Source of the DNA: Prevotella sp.
GTDB taxonomy: Bacteria; Bacillota_I; Bacilli_A; ML615J-28; CAG-313
NCBI GenBank assembly: GCA_023665755.1
Contig: JAMPDF010000005.1
Location: 5,183 to 69,182 of the forward strand
DNA: 64,000 nt
Direction: 5' to 3'
Positions 24,531 to 33,164 of the stretch are shown one piece after another (the first letter of the stretch is position 1; each line of letters starts with the position of its first letter). A program made the position numbers and the translations under genes. Below the pieces are notes generated by a model, which was not told where the DNA came from, searched no databases, and saw only the letters and a list, made by a program, of their open reading frames with translations.

Positions 24531-25652
24531 TTAAAAAACGCGTACTGGCAAAAGCAATTGCATCAAATTTGAACTTTCCGTTGATTTTATTACAGTAGGC
24601 TTTATTTCCCCTGTAAAAAAGAAACTAATTTGGTCTGAATCAAAAGATCTAATTGCTTCCATCAAATATTTTGTGCTAAACGCAATTTGAAAATGTACAT
24701 CATCAATTTCATTTAATAAACTAATATCTTCAACAACTTTTCCAATTTCTGATGAATTTGAAGAGATTTCTACTCGATTTTTATTGGAAAAATTAAATTT
24801 TACTATGCTTAAATTATCTAAACTAGTAAATAAAGATGCTCTATCAACCGCATTTAATAACTCGTTTTTATTAAATGTAGCAAAAAATAGCGTTTCTTTA
24901 GGGAACAAACTTGTCGTATCTGGATAGTTTCCTTCGACTAATCTTGTTACAAAAACCATATTTTTATATTCAAATAAAGCTTTATTATTCTCTAAATATA
25001 ATTTTACAAATGTTGAATCATCCTCTAAAATCTTATTCAATTCCTCTAATGATTTACTTGGAATGTTTACTTGAATTTCAGCTTCTTCTGCTAATTTAGA
25101 AACTTTTTTGGCCAACCTAAAACTATCTGTAGCAACAATTTCTAGACTACCATTTTTAGCTCTAAAATTTAGACTTGTTAAAACGATTCTCGATTCTGAT
25201 GTTGCACAGGCAAAAGCAGTTTGTCGAATTATCTTTTTTAACTCTTTGCTATCAAAAAGAATGGGTTCTGTTGAAAATGAAAAATTAGTAGTTGGATAGT
25301 TAGTTTTATCATATGCTATTAATGTAAAGTCCGAACGATCTGAAACGATTTGAATGGTTGACTCTTCATATAAAGAGAAGTCAACATTTTTTCCTTCAAC
25401 TTTTTTTACAATTTCTATAAAATATTTTCCAGGAACAACACATTCTCCGTTTTCATAAAGTTTTACTTTTTCACTTTTTGTAAGCTCTACTTTAATAGCT
25501 ATTTCTTTATTTGTTGTAATAAAATAAATTTTTTCATCTCTAACAATAATTTGAACTCCTGTTAAAACAGGCATTGGTGTTTTTTGAGAAAGACCTTTTG
25601 ATACAATTGATAATGTATTGGTTAGTAATTCTCTTTCTATTGAAAATTTCAT
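24531..25652 (-). CDS. dnaN: DNA polymerase III beta sliding clamp
   Basis: The 373-residue product is the beta clamp, a ring-forming processivity factor. MKFSIERELL starts the first of three clamp domains; VTGVQI-like (PMPVLTGVQI), DSFRLA and the C-terminal LMQLLLPVRVF are family landmarks. Length is typical. It follows dnaA by 114 bp containing DnaA boxes. Downstream, instead of the usual yaaA, comes the convergent ParA module. Confidence 0.96.
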   Translation of the reverse strand: MKFSIERELLTNTLSIVSKGLSQKTPMPVLTGVQIIVRDEKIYFITTNKEIAIKVELTKSEKVKLYENGECVVPGKYFIEIVKKVEGKNVDFSLYEESTIQIVSDRSDFTLIAYDKTNYPTTNFSFSTEPILFDSKELKKIIRQTAFACATSESRIVLTSLNFRAKNGSLEIVATDSFRLAKKVSKLAEEAEIQVNIPSKSLEELNKILEDDSTFVKLYLENNKALFEYKNMVFVTRLVEGNYPDTTSLFPKETLFFATFNKNELLNAVDRASLFTSLDNLSIVKFNFSNKNRVEISSNSSEIGKVVEDISLLNEIDDVHFQIAFSTKYLMEAIRSFDSDQISFFFTGEIKPTVIKSTESSNLMQLLLPVRVF

Positions 25653-25707
25653 AATTTGTAACCTCTTATTATTTTTATTTTTTTATTAATTTACTTATTA
25701 TTAGTCA

Positions 25708-25800
25708 TGTGGATAAGTGGATAACTTTTTTAGAAGTGAATTTTCTAGTCCTTATATTATAACAAATTATTTGTTTAATTTATCCACAATATTTTTCACA
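25708..25800. other. DnaA-box cluster between dnaA and dnaN (oriC part 2)
   Basis: On the plus strand TGTGGATAA (25708-25716) is directly followed by AGTGGATAA (25716-25724), inverse DnaA boxes. TTATCCACA (25780-25788) and TTTTTCACA (25792-25800) lie at the 3' end of dnaA. Next to the paired boxes the minus strand reads CTAATAATA and then an A/T-only stretch. That resembles the box plus DnaA-trio arrangement at the B. subtilis unwinding site. Confidence 0.7.
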
Positions 25801-27149
25801 TCCAGTTGAATATACTCATCATTTTTTATGCCATAGTCTATCTTATCAATTGCATGAGCGATTGTTGCATGATCTCTATTTCCTAAACATTCGCCTATTT
25901 TTTTAAGTCCGACATTATATTTAGTACGAATTAAATAAATAGCAATACTTCGTGCATAGACAATATCTTGCTTTCTAGAAGAACCAGATAAATCCTTAAC
26001 ATTAATATTAAAATAGGAAGATACAACATTTTTGACTAATTCTATATTTCGATTAGATCCCTCAGAATTTCTTTCTCTTTCCGAAGGAAGAATTGATTCT
26101 AGTGACGTTATTGCATTTTCAATATTATATTTAATGTCAAAGGCAACACAATAATTAACAAACCTTCTTAAAGCACCTTCAAGTTCTCTAATATTTTCTT
26201 GAAAATTTGTTGCAATATACTCTAAAACTTCATCAGGGACATCGTTTGGATTGACAATAAGGGTGGATAATTTGTTTCTTAAAATAGATTTTCTAAGCTC
26301 ATGATTAGGCTTTTGAACATCTACTTGCATTCCCCAAGTAAATCGAGATTTCAAACGATCCATAATGTTTAATTCACTAGCTTTTCGGTCCGATGTAACA
26401 ATAATTTGTTTGTTGTTTTCAAAAAGGTATTCAAATAATTTAAAAAATTCATCTTGCGACCCCTGTCTATCAGCAAGATATTGAATATCATCGACTAAAA
26501 GCACATCAGCAGAGCGATAATATTTGTCAAATGAATCAGAGATATTAGTGTTTTTTTGATTTTTATTCTTTGATTTAAAATAATCTTCTACAAATTGTTG
26601 GGCAGTAGTATAAACAATATTTGTATTGACATTATTTTTTAAAATATAATGTCCTATTGCCATCATCAAGTGTGTTTTACCTAAACCTACATCACCAAAA
26701 ATATAAAATGGATTGATTGTTACATGGGGAGATTCGGCAACTTTCATTGAAAAAATAAAAGCCTCTCTATTAGAAATGCCTGTAACAAAATTGTCAAAAG
26801 TATATTCAGGTCTTAAAACACGCTCTCGAATTACTTTTTCGCTTGGATCAACGGTTGTTAATATTGGTGTATTCATTTTTTTTACTTCTGCTTCCGCATC
26901 TTGAGATGTAATGAATTGAAAATACATTTTTTCAGGTGCAACAGTACAAAGATATTCATTCATTTTAGTCAAATACAATTTAGAGAGCCTAAATACTTCT
27001 AATTTATTTGAAACAATAAGGTAAATGTTACCATTTTCTACCTTATGTATTTGTTTAAGCCCTTCAAATGTATTTTTGTATACTGCAATAGGAAGTTCAT
27101 TTTTTAAATTTTCTTTTACCTTATCTAGTAATTGATAAGCTTGCTCCAT
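25767..27149 (-). CDS. dnaA: Replication initiator DnaA
   Basis: The 460-residue product is DnaA, which binds DnaA boxes and opens oriC. Domain I is at the N-terminus (MEQAYQLLDKVKENL), AAA+ domain III has Walker A GDVGLGKTH and Walker B LLVDDIQYL, and domain IV has the DNA-binding signature GNRDHATIAHAIDKI. The start at 27149 has an AGAGGTGATG site; the 15 upstream codons in frame are not expected. DnaA boxes on both sides suggest autoregulation and an origin here. Confidence 0.97.
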   Translation of the reverse strand: MEQAYQLLDKVKENLKNELPIAVYKNTFEGLKQIHKVENGNIYLIVSNKLEVFRLSKLYLTKMNEYLCTVAPEKMYFQFITSQDAEAEVKKMNTPILTTVDPSEKVIRERVLRPEYTFDNFVTGISNREAFIFSMKVAESPHVTINPFYIFGDVGLGKTHLMMAIGHYILKNNVNTNIVYTTAQQFVEDYFKSKNKNQKNTNISDSFDKYYRSADVLLVDDIQYLADRQGSQDEFFKLFEYLFENNKQIIVTSDRKASELNIMDRLKSRFTWGMQVDVQKPNHELRKSILRNKLSTLIVNPNDVPDEVLEYIATNFQENIRELEGALRRFVNYCVAFDIKYNIENAITSLESILPSERERNSEGSNRNIELVKNVVSSYFNINVKDLSGSSRKQDIVYARSIAIYLIRTKYNVGLKKIGECLGNRDHATIAHAIDKIDYGIKNDEYIQLDVKNIVDKLNK

Positions 27150-27224
27150 AGCATCACCTCTTATATATGATATCAAAAAATGTAAAAAAAACAAAGTAGA
27201 TAGTAAAAAAAGTTTTCCTCATAG

Positions 27225-27296
27225 TTATCCACATTTTATCCACAAATTCTAAATAAAACAATAAACATTTTATTCACTTTGTGGATAAGTGGATAA
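27225..27296. other. DnaA-box cluster upstream of dnaA (oriC part 1)
   Basis: Two perfect boxes TTATCCACA are at 27225-27233 and 27236-27244, 11 bp apart. An imperfect box TTATTCACT is at 27270-27278. Inverse boxes TGTGGATAA (27280-27288) and AGTGGATAA (27288-27296) repeat the arrangement seen downstream of dnaA. The region lies between divergent dnaA and the 27377 gene and is the likely origin assembly site. Confidence 0.88.
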
Positions 27297-27325
27297 AGCG
27301 AAAACATAGATTAACATATTTAACT

Positions 27326-27354
27326 TGCCAAAAAAAAAGATTTATGATAAAATG
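27326..27354 (+). promoter_or_regulatory. Sigma-A promoter for the 27377 gene
   Basis: TTGCCA (27326-27331), 17 bp, TAAAAT (27349-27354), immediately next to the origin DnaA boxes. Confidence 0.65.
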
Positions 27355-27376
27355 ATTAAAAATAAAGAGGTGTATT

Positions 27377-28510
27377 ATGAAAAACGGAGTATTAAATGCA
27401 AAATTTAAAATTTTGATTATAACAGTTTATACTGTTTCTATATTTCTTTTGATTGGTTGTGCTTTTCTTTTGAAACCCTCTAATCGTAGAGAAAGTTTTT
27501 CAAATTATGGAACGAAACCATATGATGATAATTTAGGGATTGCTTTAAGAGAAACTGAAGATAGAAAGTCTGTTTTGGAAACGTATTCAAGTTCTAAGAC
27601 AACAGATGTAGAAAGAAAAGCAGGAAAACATGAGAAATCAACGTATAATTTACAATTAACTCTTGTAAAACTTACAACTAAAGAATTAAATAATATTAAA
27701 ATTATTATTGCAGCAAGAACAGAAGATGGTGGATACAGATATGCTGATTATACAACAAATTCAAAATATCTAAGCGCACAGACTTTTACTTCAGTTACTA
27801 CATTTTCTTCTTTTTCTAGTAAAACTATAGAAGAAAAAGAGAAAAACAATTCAACTATAGATGTGAAATTTGATGAAACACCAGTAGAATTTTTTATCAA
27901 AATATTATATAGTGTAGATGAAAATCATAAAATATTAGAATATAAAGTAAGTCCTTTAGAGGTCGAAGCATCTACTTTTTCAACTTATGAAAAAAGAAAT
28001 ATAATTAATGCTGGAAATGGTGAGAATTCGTTATTCATCAATCCGATGAATGATGTATTTCGCTTAAAACTATCAAAAACTGAAGTAGATGAAACTAGCA
28101 CCATTGATACTATTCATCGAGATACATTAAAATTGGAATTAAGAACGAATTTATCTGGATTAAGTAATTATAAGTATGAATTGGATTATCTAAGAGAGCA
28201 CCAATTGAAAAAAATAGAAGTTCCAAAGGAAAATGTATGGGATATTGATCCCGAAGTAGCAGAAATGAAATTAGAAGTTTGGGGAAAAATTGATTCAAAA
28301 GATAGTGCATTTTCTAATTATGTGAAATTGTATGCTTTGTACGGATTCTTTAGTTCGCAAAGAACAATGTCATTAACAACGGTTACTATTGACGAATCTT
28401 TAAATTTAAGTGATATTTATATTGTGATGAATGGTGAAATTTATAACGGAACTGTAGACCAAATTCACACTTCCTATCAAATTGATTATAAAAGTTTGCC
28501 AAATATTTAA
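27377..28510 (+). CDS. Membrane-anchored extracellular protein of unknown function
   Basis: The 377-residue protein has a basic N-terminus and a hydrophobic stretch (residues ~12-35) containing LIGC, so it is either a lipoprotein (Cys ~28) or a single-pass membrane protein. The rest is hydrophilic, mostly beta-type, with no recognised motif. The start at 27377 has AGAGGTG. It sits between oriC and rpmH, a slot that is empty in B. subtilis, and reads away from the origin. The tail has SYQIDYKSLP. No function can be assigned. Confidence 0.75.
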   Translation: MKNGVLNAKFKILIITVYTVSIFLLIGCAFLLKPSNRRESFSNYGTKPYDDNLGIALRETEDRKSVLETYSSSKTTDVERKAGKHEKSTYNLQLTLVKLTTKELNNIKIIIAARTEDGGYRYADYTTNSKYLSAQTFTSVTTFSSFSSKTIEEKEKNNSTIDVKFDETPVEFFIKILYSVDENHKILEYKVSPLEVEASTFSTYEKRNIINAGNGENSLFINPMNDVFRLKLSKTEVDETSTIDTIHRDTLKLELRTNLSGLSNYKYELDYLREHQLKKIEVPKENVWDIDPEVAEMKLEVWGKIDSKDSAFSNYVKLYALYGFFSSQRTMSLTTVTIDESLNLSDIYIVMNGEIYNGTVDQIHTSYQIDYKSLPNI

Positions 28511-28547
28511 ATAATTTGAAAATAAAATTTTGAAAAAGCAAATTGTA

Positions 28548-28576
28548 TTGACAAATATATCGAAAAGATGTATAAT
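28548..28576 (+). promoter_or_regulatory. Consensus sigma-A promoter for rpmH
   Basis: TTGACA (28548-28553), 17 bp, TATAAT (28571-28576), 34 bp upstream of the rpmH start; expected for a ribosomal protein gene. Confidence 0.88.
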
Positions 28577-28609
28577 AAGTAAGCATGGTTTTTAATTGGA
28601 GGTGCTCAT

Positions 28610-28744
28610 ATGAAAAGAACATACCAACCTAATAAACGTAAACATAGTAAAACTCATGGTTTCCGTGCTCGTATGGCTACAGTAGGCGGAAGAAAAGTAC
28701 TAGCGCGTAGACGTTCAAAAGGTAGAGCTGTATTATCAGCATAA
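28610..28744 (+). CDS. rpmH: 50S ribosomal protein L34
   Basis: The 44-residue product (MKRTYQPNKRKHSKTHGF at the start, RRRSKGRAVLSA at the end) is the canonical small basic L34 protein of the large ribosomal subunit. It was found directly from the sequence because of its short length. The ribosome site GGAGGTG precedes the ATG at 28610. It lies at the origin side of rnpA as in nearly all bacteria. Confidence 0.97.
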   Translation: MKRTYQPNKRKHSKTHGFRARMATVGGRKVLARRRSKGRAVLSA

Positions 28745-28765
28745 ATACATAGTTATTATTAAACT

Positions 28766-28806
28766 TGGACCACTTCAGTCATAAATGTAAGTGGTCTTTT
28801 ATTTTT
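28766..28806 (+). terminator. Terminator/attenuator between rpmH and rnpA
   Basis: The stem GACCACTT / AAGTGGTC with a 13-nt loop is followed by TTTTATTTTTT, ending 18 bp before the rnpA start. It probably lowers rnpA transcription relative to rpmH. Confidence 0.7.
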
Positions 28807-28823
28807 TAAAATTAGAGGTCAAT

Positions 28824-29189
28824 ATGAAAAAAGAAAATAGAATAAAGAAAAACCATGAAATAGCCTCAATTGTAAATAAAAGAAAAAAAGTTGTGAATCA
28901 AAATTACATTTTATATTATCAAATATCAGAAGATGATAAATTAAGAGTAGCCATTTCTGTATCTAAAAAATATGGGCATGCTTTTGAAAGAAATAAAGCT
29001 AAAAGAATTGTAAGAAATATAGTGCGAAAATATGTGCATACTGTGGCTAATCTGAATATTGTTGTTGTAATCAAACCACAATCAAAATTACAATCATTTG
29101 AAGTTTTATCAAATGAATTAAATTTTTTATTTAAATTAATCTTAAGAAAAACTCAAGGAGGAAAAAGTGAAATTTTATCAGGATTATAG
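28824..29189 (+). CDS. rnpA: Ribonuclease P protein component
   Basis: The 121-residue basic protein is the RNase P protein that helps the catalytic RNA cut tRNA 5' leaders. It has KKNHEIASIVNKRKK at the start and the RNR-type motif ERNKAKRIVRN. The start at 28824 follows AGAGGTC. The 3' end overlaps yidC by 23 bp in another frame. The RNase P RNA gene is not in this window. Confidence 0.93.
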   Translation: MKKENRIKKNHEIASIVNKRKKVVNQNYILYYQISEDDKLRVAISVSKKYGHAFERNKAKRIVRNIVRKYVHTVANLNIVVVIKPQSKLQSFEVLSNELNFLFKLILRKTQGGKSEILSGL

Positions 29190-30615
29190 AAAAATATTTT
29201 GTCTTGTATTAGTTGTTTTTTTGACATTTTTGACATCTTGTAGTTGTACTGGTTCGAACAAGCCTAAAAATAGTTATGCAAAATCAGAAACAACCAAAAA
29301 TAAAATTGAATGGGTAAATGAACAAATAAAAAATAAATCTACAGAAAAAATAGATGCTAAAAAAGCAGAATTAGAATTGTTAAATCAAACTATTACAGAA
29401 GAAGAAATATTGCAATTGACCAAAGACGCAGCAATTGAAATTGTAGAAGGTTATGTAGATTATGAAGCTGTTGTATATAAAAAGAAATTTCAATATCAAG
29501 CAGATATTTTAGAACTTAGTATTGTACCACAATATATTGGATATCTTGAAAATGCGACTCTTTCTAAGGATACTGACACACAAGAAGGCAGTGCTTGGGT
29601 TGCTGCAGCAACGTATGTTCAAAGTTGTACGGGAGCTTCTAATAAAAATAGTCGAGATATGATTGAATTAATTGAAGGAAATGCAGATAACGATAACAAA
29701 ACCAATATTAATGATATTGTTTGTGCTTTTGTATTGAGAGTAGATGAAACGACTACTACTCAAGAAACAGAACCTATTCGTTTTTATACAGGTAAAGCGT
29801 TTTGGAGTCATTTGTTTAATAATTTATTAGTGTTCCCATTAGCTTGGCTAATTTATCAAATATCGAGCCTATTTGGCGGATTTTATATTATTGGCTTGTT
29901 TGTTATTACAGTATTAGTTCGAACTGTTGCTTGGCCAATTTATGCCAAAACAAACGACATGTCATTAAAGATGTCGTTGATGCAACCAGAACTTCAATCA
30001 ATTCAAGACAAATATGCGGCACGTCAAGACGAAAGATCAAAGCAAATGCAACAGATGGAAATGGCTCAGTTATATAAAAAATATAAAGTAGGTATTGGTG
30101 GATGTTTAATGCCGTTTTTACAATTTCCGATCTTTATGGCCATTTATCGTGCTGTTTCAAGAATCCCTTACACAGTTGAATACACTGGAACTATATATTC
30201 AAACAATTGGGCTAATGAATTAAATCCTAATTTTTTAGGTATCAATCTTTTTGAAGATAGAACAACCGGAACAGGTCAAATGGTAGGTATTATTATTTTA
30301 ATGATAATTGTTGTTGGAACACAGTTTTTAAGTCAGTGGCTTTCTCAAAGAAGACAAAAGAAAAATCAAGATGCAGCACAAGCAGATATTCCAGCATATC
30401 GAAGAAAATCTTATGAACAAACTAAAAATAGTTCTCAAACATCTATGAAAATGATGATGTATATGATGATGCTTATGATGGGATTGTTTGTCTTTACAAG
30501 CAAAGCTGGTCTTGGTGTATACTGGTGTATTGGTAACCTTTATTCCATTCTACAGATGGAAATTAATCATCGGACAAGTGCCAAACGATTAGAAAAATTA
30601 AAGAAAAGTATTTAG
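29167..30615 (+). CDS. yidC: Membrane protein insertase YidC/Oxa1, long form
   Basis: The 482-residue lipoprotein has a lipobox LTSC (Cys25), an extracellular region of ~180 residues, then the Oxa1 core with five membrane segments from ~residue 215. Conserved blocks include VRTVAWPIYAKTND (with the core arginine), YKKYKVGIGGCLMPFLQFPI and the C-terminal LGVYWCIGNLYSI. It inserts proteins into the membrane; in Bacillus the SpoIIIJ copy also serves sporulation. The Gram-positive form is usually ~260 residues, so the N-terminal domain is unusual. The start is GTG at 29167 after AAGGAGG, inside the rnpA end. Confidence 0.93.
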   Translation: MKFYQDYRKIFCLVLVVFLTFLTSCSCTGSNKPKNSYAKSETTKNKIEWVNEQIKNKSTEKIDAKKAELELLNQTITEEEILQLTKDAAIEIVEGYVDYEAVVYKKKFQYQADILELSIVPQYIGYLENATLSKDTDTQEGSAWVAAATYVQSCTGASNKNSRDMIELIEGNADNDNKTNINDIVCAFVLRVDETTTTQETEPIRFYTGKAFWSHLFNNLLVFPLAWLIYQISSLFGGFYIIGLFVITVLVRTVAWPIYAKTNDMSLKMSLMQPELQSIQDKYAARQDERSKQMQQMEMAQLYKKYKVGIGGCLMPFLQFPIFMAIYRAVSRIPYTVEYTGTIYSNNWANELNPNFLGINLFEDRTTGTGQMVGIIILMIIVVGTQFLSQWLSQRRQKKNQDAAQADIPAYRRKSYEQTKNSSQTSMKMMMYMMMLMMGLFVFTSKAGLGVYWCIGNLYSILQMEINHRTSAKRLEKLKKSI

Positions 30616-30625
30616 GTGAGGAAAT

Positions 30626-31249
30626 ATGAAAGAAAAAATGTATATAGGAAAAAGCCTAGAAGATATAGAAAAGTTAGCAGTTCAAGAATTAGGTGTTGCT
30701 AAAGAGGATTTATATTTTGATGTAATTACTGAAAATATTGAAACAAGAGATGAAATTCAAGTTCAAGTTATGGTTGATGCTAATCCTGTAAAAAAAGGAA
30801 AAGATTTTTTAGAAAACTTCTTAAGATTAGGTGAAATTGATGGCTATGTAGAAAGAAAAATGAGGGATAATATTGTAGAATATAGTATTACTACTGCAGA
30901 TGCTAATGGTGCATTGATTGGTCATAATTCTCAAACCCTTGCTGCTTTACAATACGTAACATCTCTAGTTGTAAATCAATATTTTGATCGTGAAAAAGAA
31001 AGTGGTTTAATTGTAAAAGTAGACATTGGCGATTATCGTAAAAATAGAGATGAAAAACTAGAAAGAATGGCTGTTCGAATTGCAAGAGAAGTAGCCAAAA
31101 CCAAAGTACCAGTTAATTTACGTTACATGAATGCTTATGAAAGAAAAGTAATTCATACAAAACTTTCAAATTGGAAAGATGTAACTACACATTCTGAAGG
31201 TATAGAGCCTAAAAGGTATTTAGTTATAGAACCTAAAAACAAAGAATAA
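30626..31249 (+). CDS. jag: RNA-binding protein Jag (KhpB)
   Basis: The 207-residue product has the three Jag parts: an N-terminal Jag-N domain (MYIGKSLEDIEKLAVQELG), a KH domain in the middle (with GALIGHNSQTLAALQYV) and a C-terminal R3H domain (NAYERKVIHTKL). It binds RNA and in other Firmicutes influences cell elongation and sporulation with YidC/SpoIIIJ. It follows yidC by 10 bp and ends in a strong terminator. Confidence 0.93.
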   Translation: MKEKMYIGKSLEDIEKLAVQELGVAKEDLYFDVITENIETRDEIQVQVMVDANPVKKGKDFLENFLRLGEIDGYVERKMRDNIVEYSITTADANGALIGHNSQTLAALQYVTSLVVNQYFDREKESGLIVKVDIGDYRKNRDEKLERMAVRIAREVAKTKVPVNLRYMNAYERKVIHTKLSNWKDVTTHSEGIEPKRYLVIEPKNKE

Positions 31250-31255
31250 AAAATA

Positions 31256-31301
31256 AAAAAAAAGAAGACACTTACTAAAAAAGTAAGTGTCTTCTTTTTT
31301 A
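31256..31301 (+). terminator. Strong terminator after jag
   Basis: A stem of ~19 bp (AAGAAGACACTTACT with its complement, A-rich loop) is followed by TTTTTT. It closes the rpmH-rnpA-yidC-jag block. Confidence 0.92.
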
Positions 31302-31335
31302 AAAAGAAACGAGAATTGAATAAAAATTAAGGATT

Positions 31336-31370
31336 CTCTTTGTAACAGGTAGGAGTTCTACTACAAAGAG
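31336..31370 (+). promoter_or_regulatory. Unassigned hairpin upstream of mnmE
   Basis: CTCTTTGTA (31336-31344) pairs perfectly with TACAAAGAG (31362-31370) around a 17-nt segment that can add a short GTAG/CTAC inner stem. There is no T tract after it, so it is not a terminator. It lies 130 bp upstream of mnmE and could be a leader structure or a small RNA. Confidence 0.4.
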
Positions 31371-31501
31371 CAAGTAAAGTTTACTATAAAAAAACGAAAA
31401 AACAAACAATAATGCTTTTGAAAAGGTTTACAGTCTTTTTTAGTGCAAAAATAGGGTAGAAGAAGGAAATATTATGTATAATAAAACAAGGAAGTGATAG
31501 T

Positions 31502-32860
31502 ATGAAATTGTTTGATGATACCATTATTGGAATATCCACAGCGCTTGCCCAAGGAGCGATTTCAATCATTCGGTTAAGTGGAGATAGGGCGATTGAAATT
31601 GTAGATTCTTGTTTTAGAGGAAAAAATCTAACAAAGGTTAATCCGAATACCATTCATTATGGACATATCATAGATTCGAATAGCAAACAAGTTATAGACG
31701 AGGTTTTAGTGTCTATTTTTAAAGCGCCAAAATCCTATACTACAGAAGATGTTGTCGAAATCAATTGCCATGGTGGACTTTTTGTTACCAATCAAATTTA
31801 TGAATTGTTGGTTTTAAAAGGGGCACGTCCTGCTGAGCCTGGCGAATTTACCAAAAGAGCGTTCTTGTTAGGTAGGATAGATCTTACTAAAGCAGAAGCG
31901 GTTATGGATGTGATAGAAGCAGAAAATCGCGCCGCTTTGCGAATAGCAACAAGTGCCTTAGATGGAAAAATTAGTCAATTTGTGCACCAAAAGCGTCAAA
32001 CTTTATTACAAATTATTGCTACAATTTCAGTGAATATTGATTATCCTGAATACGATGATGTAGAAGAATTAACAAATAAAGATATTTTACCACCACTATA
32101 TCAAATGAAAAATGAATTATTTGATGTATTAGAATATGCAAAAAGTGCAAAACTATTAAAAAATGGTATTCGTACTGCTATTATTGGCAGACCTAATGTG
32201 GGGAAAAGTAGTCTTTTAAATGCTTTATTACAAGAAAACAAAGCAATTGTAACGGATATTCCTGGAACAACTAGAGATGTTATAGAAGCAAGTATCAATT
32301 TAGAAAGTATTACTCTGCATTTACTAGATACAGCAGGTATTCGTGTAACAAATGATATTGTAGAACAAATGGGGGTAAAAAAATCTTATGATGCACTAGA
32401 ACAGGCTGATTTAATTTTACTTGTTTTAGATGGCTCGGATGATTTTACAGAAGAAGATGCAAAACTATTAGAAATAGTGAAGCATAAGTGTCATATTATT
32501 ATCATCAATAAAAATGATTTGCCAACCAAATGGGTATCTACAATAGATGCTATTTCAATAAATACAAAAGATAGTGTTTCTATTGCTAAATTAGAGCAAA
32601 AAATAATAGAAGTATTAGCTATTCATCAACTCCAAAATAAAGATATTACTTATATCAGTAATGCTAGGCAAATTGAAAAACTGAATTTGGCATTAAAAGC
32701 TATAGAGGAAGCTATTGAGACTATTGTAGCTGAACAAGCGATTGATTTTGCAGATATGTATATTCGAAAAGCTTGGTTATATTTAGGAGAAATCATTGGA
32801 GAGACAAGTACAGATAGCTTATTAGATGAATTGTTTTCAAAATTTTGTTTGGGTAAGTAA
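31502..32860 (+). CDS. mnmE: tRNA modification GTPase MnmE
   Basis: The 452-residue product is MnmE (TrmE), which with MnmG modifies the wobble uridine of certain tRNAs. It has the N-terminal tetrahydrofolate-binding domain (DTIIGISTALAQGAISIIRL), a helical domain, and an inserted G domain with IIGRPNVGKSSLLNAL (P-loop ~residue 225), DIPGTTRD, DTAGIR and NKND. It ends with the catalytic C-terminal CLGK. Unlike in B. subtilis, mnmG does not follow; asnS does. Confidence 0.95.
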   Translation: MKLFDDTIIGISTALAQGAISIIRLSGDRAIEIVDSCFRGKNLTKVNPNTIHYGHIIDSNSKQVIDEVLVSIFKAPKSYTTEDVVEINCHGGLFVTNQIYELLVLKGARPAEPGEFTKRAFLLGRIDLTKAEAVMDVIEAENRAALRIATSALDGKISQFVHQKRQTLLQIIATISVNIDYPEYDDVEELTNKDILPPLYQMKNELFDVLEYAKSAKLLKNGIRTAIIGRPNVGKSSLLNALLQENKAIVTDIPGTTRDVIEASINLESITLHLLDTAGIRVTNDIVEQMGVKKSYDALEQADLILLVLDGSDDFTEEDAKLLEIVKHKCHIIIINKNDLPTKWVSTIDAISINTKDSVSIAKLEQKIIEVLAIHQLQNKDITYISNARQIEKLNLALKAIEEAIETIVAEQAIDFADMYIRKAWLYLGEIIGETSTDSLLDELFSKFCLGK

Positions 32861-32866
32861 GTATTT

Positions 32867-32895
32867 TTGACAATTCTATTAAAATAGTATATAAT
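32867..32895 (+). promoter_or_regulatory. Consensus sigma-A promoter for asnS
   Basis: TTGACA (32867-32872), 17 bp, TATAAT (32890-32895), immediately past the mnmE stop and before the T-box leader. Confidence 0.9.
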
Positions 32896-32901
32896 TGAAT
32901 T

Positions 32902-33153
32902 ATAAATGCGTTTGAAGAGAAGAGTAGATTTGAATCGAATGAAACAAGGGACCTAATGAAAGTGAAAAATTAGGCATTTCTCAAATTGAAAAACACCTCT
33001 TAGCAGATAGAAGAAAGGATATGTATATATTTGATTAGAACTATCCGTTTGGCTTTGCGTTAAAAAGCAAAAAGGGCAAAGAATTTTTTCTTTGAACTAA
33101 GGTGGTACCGCGAATATTTCGTCCTTAGGCTATTGTGGCCTAAGGATTTTTTT
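32902..33153 (+). promoter_or_regulatory. T-box leader of asnS
   Basis: The leader has the AGAGTAG start of stem I, the T-box core GGTGGTACCGCG (33101-33112) and a terminator with stem TCCTTAGGC / GCCTAAGGA (33122-33146) and T tract. An AAC asparagine codon at 33039-33041 in the sequence TAGAACTAT is a good specifier candidate. It should allow asnS transcription when tRNA-Asn is uncharged. Confidence 0.92.
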
Positions 33154-33164
33154 AGGAGGAAGAT

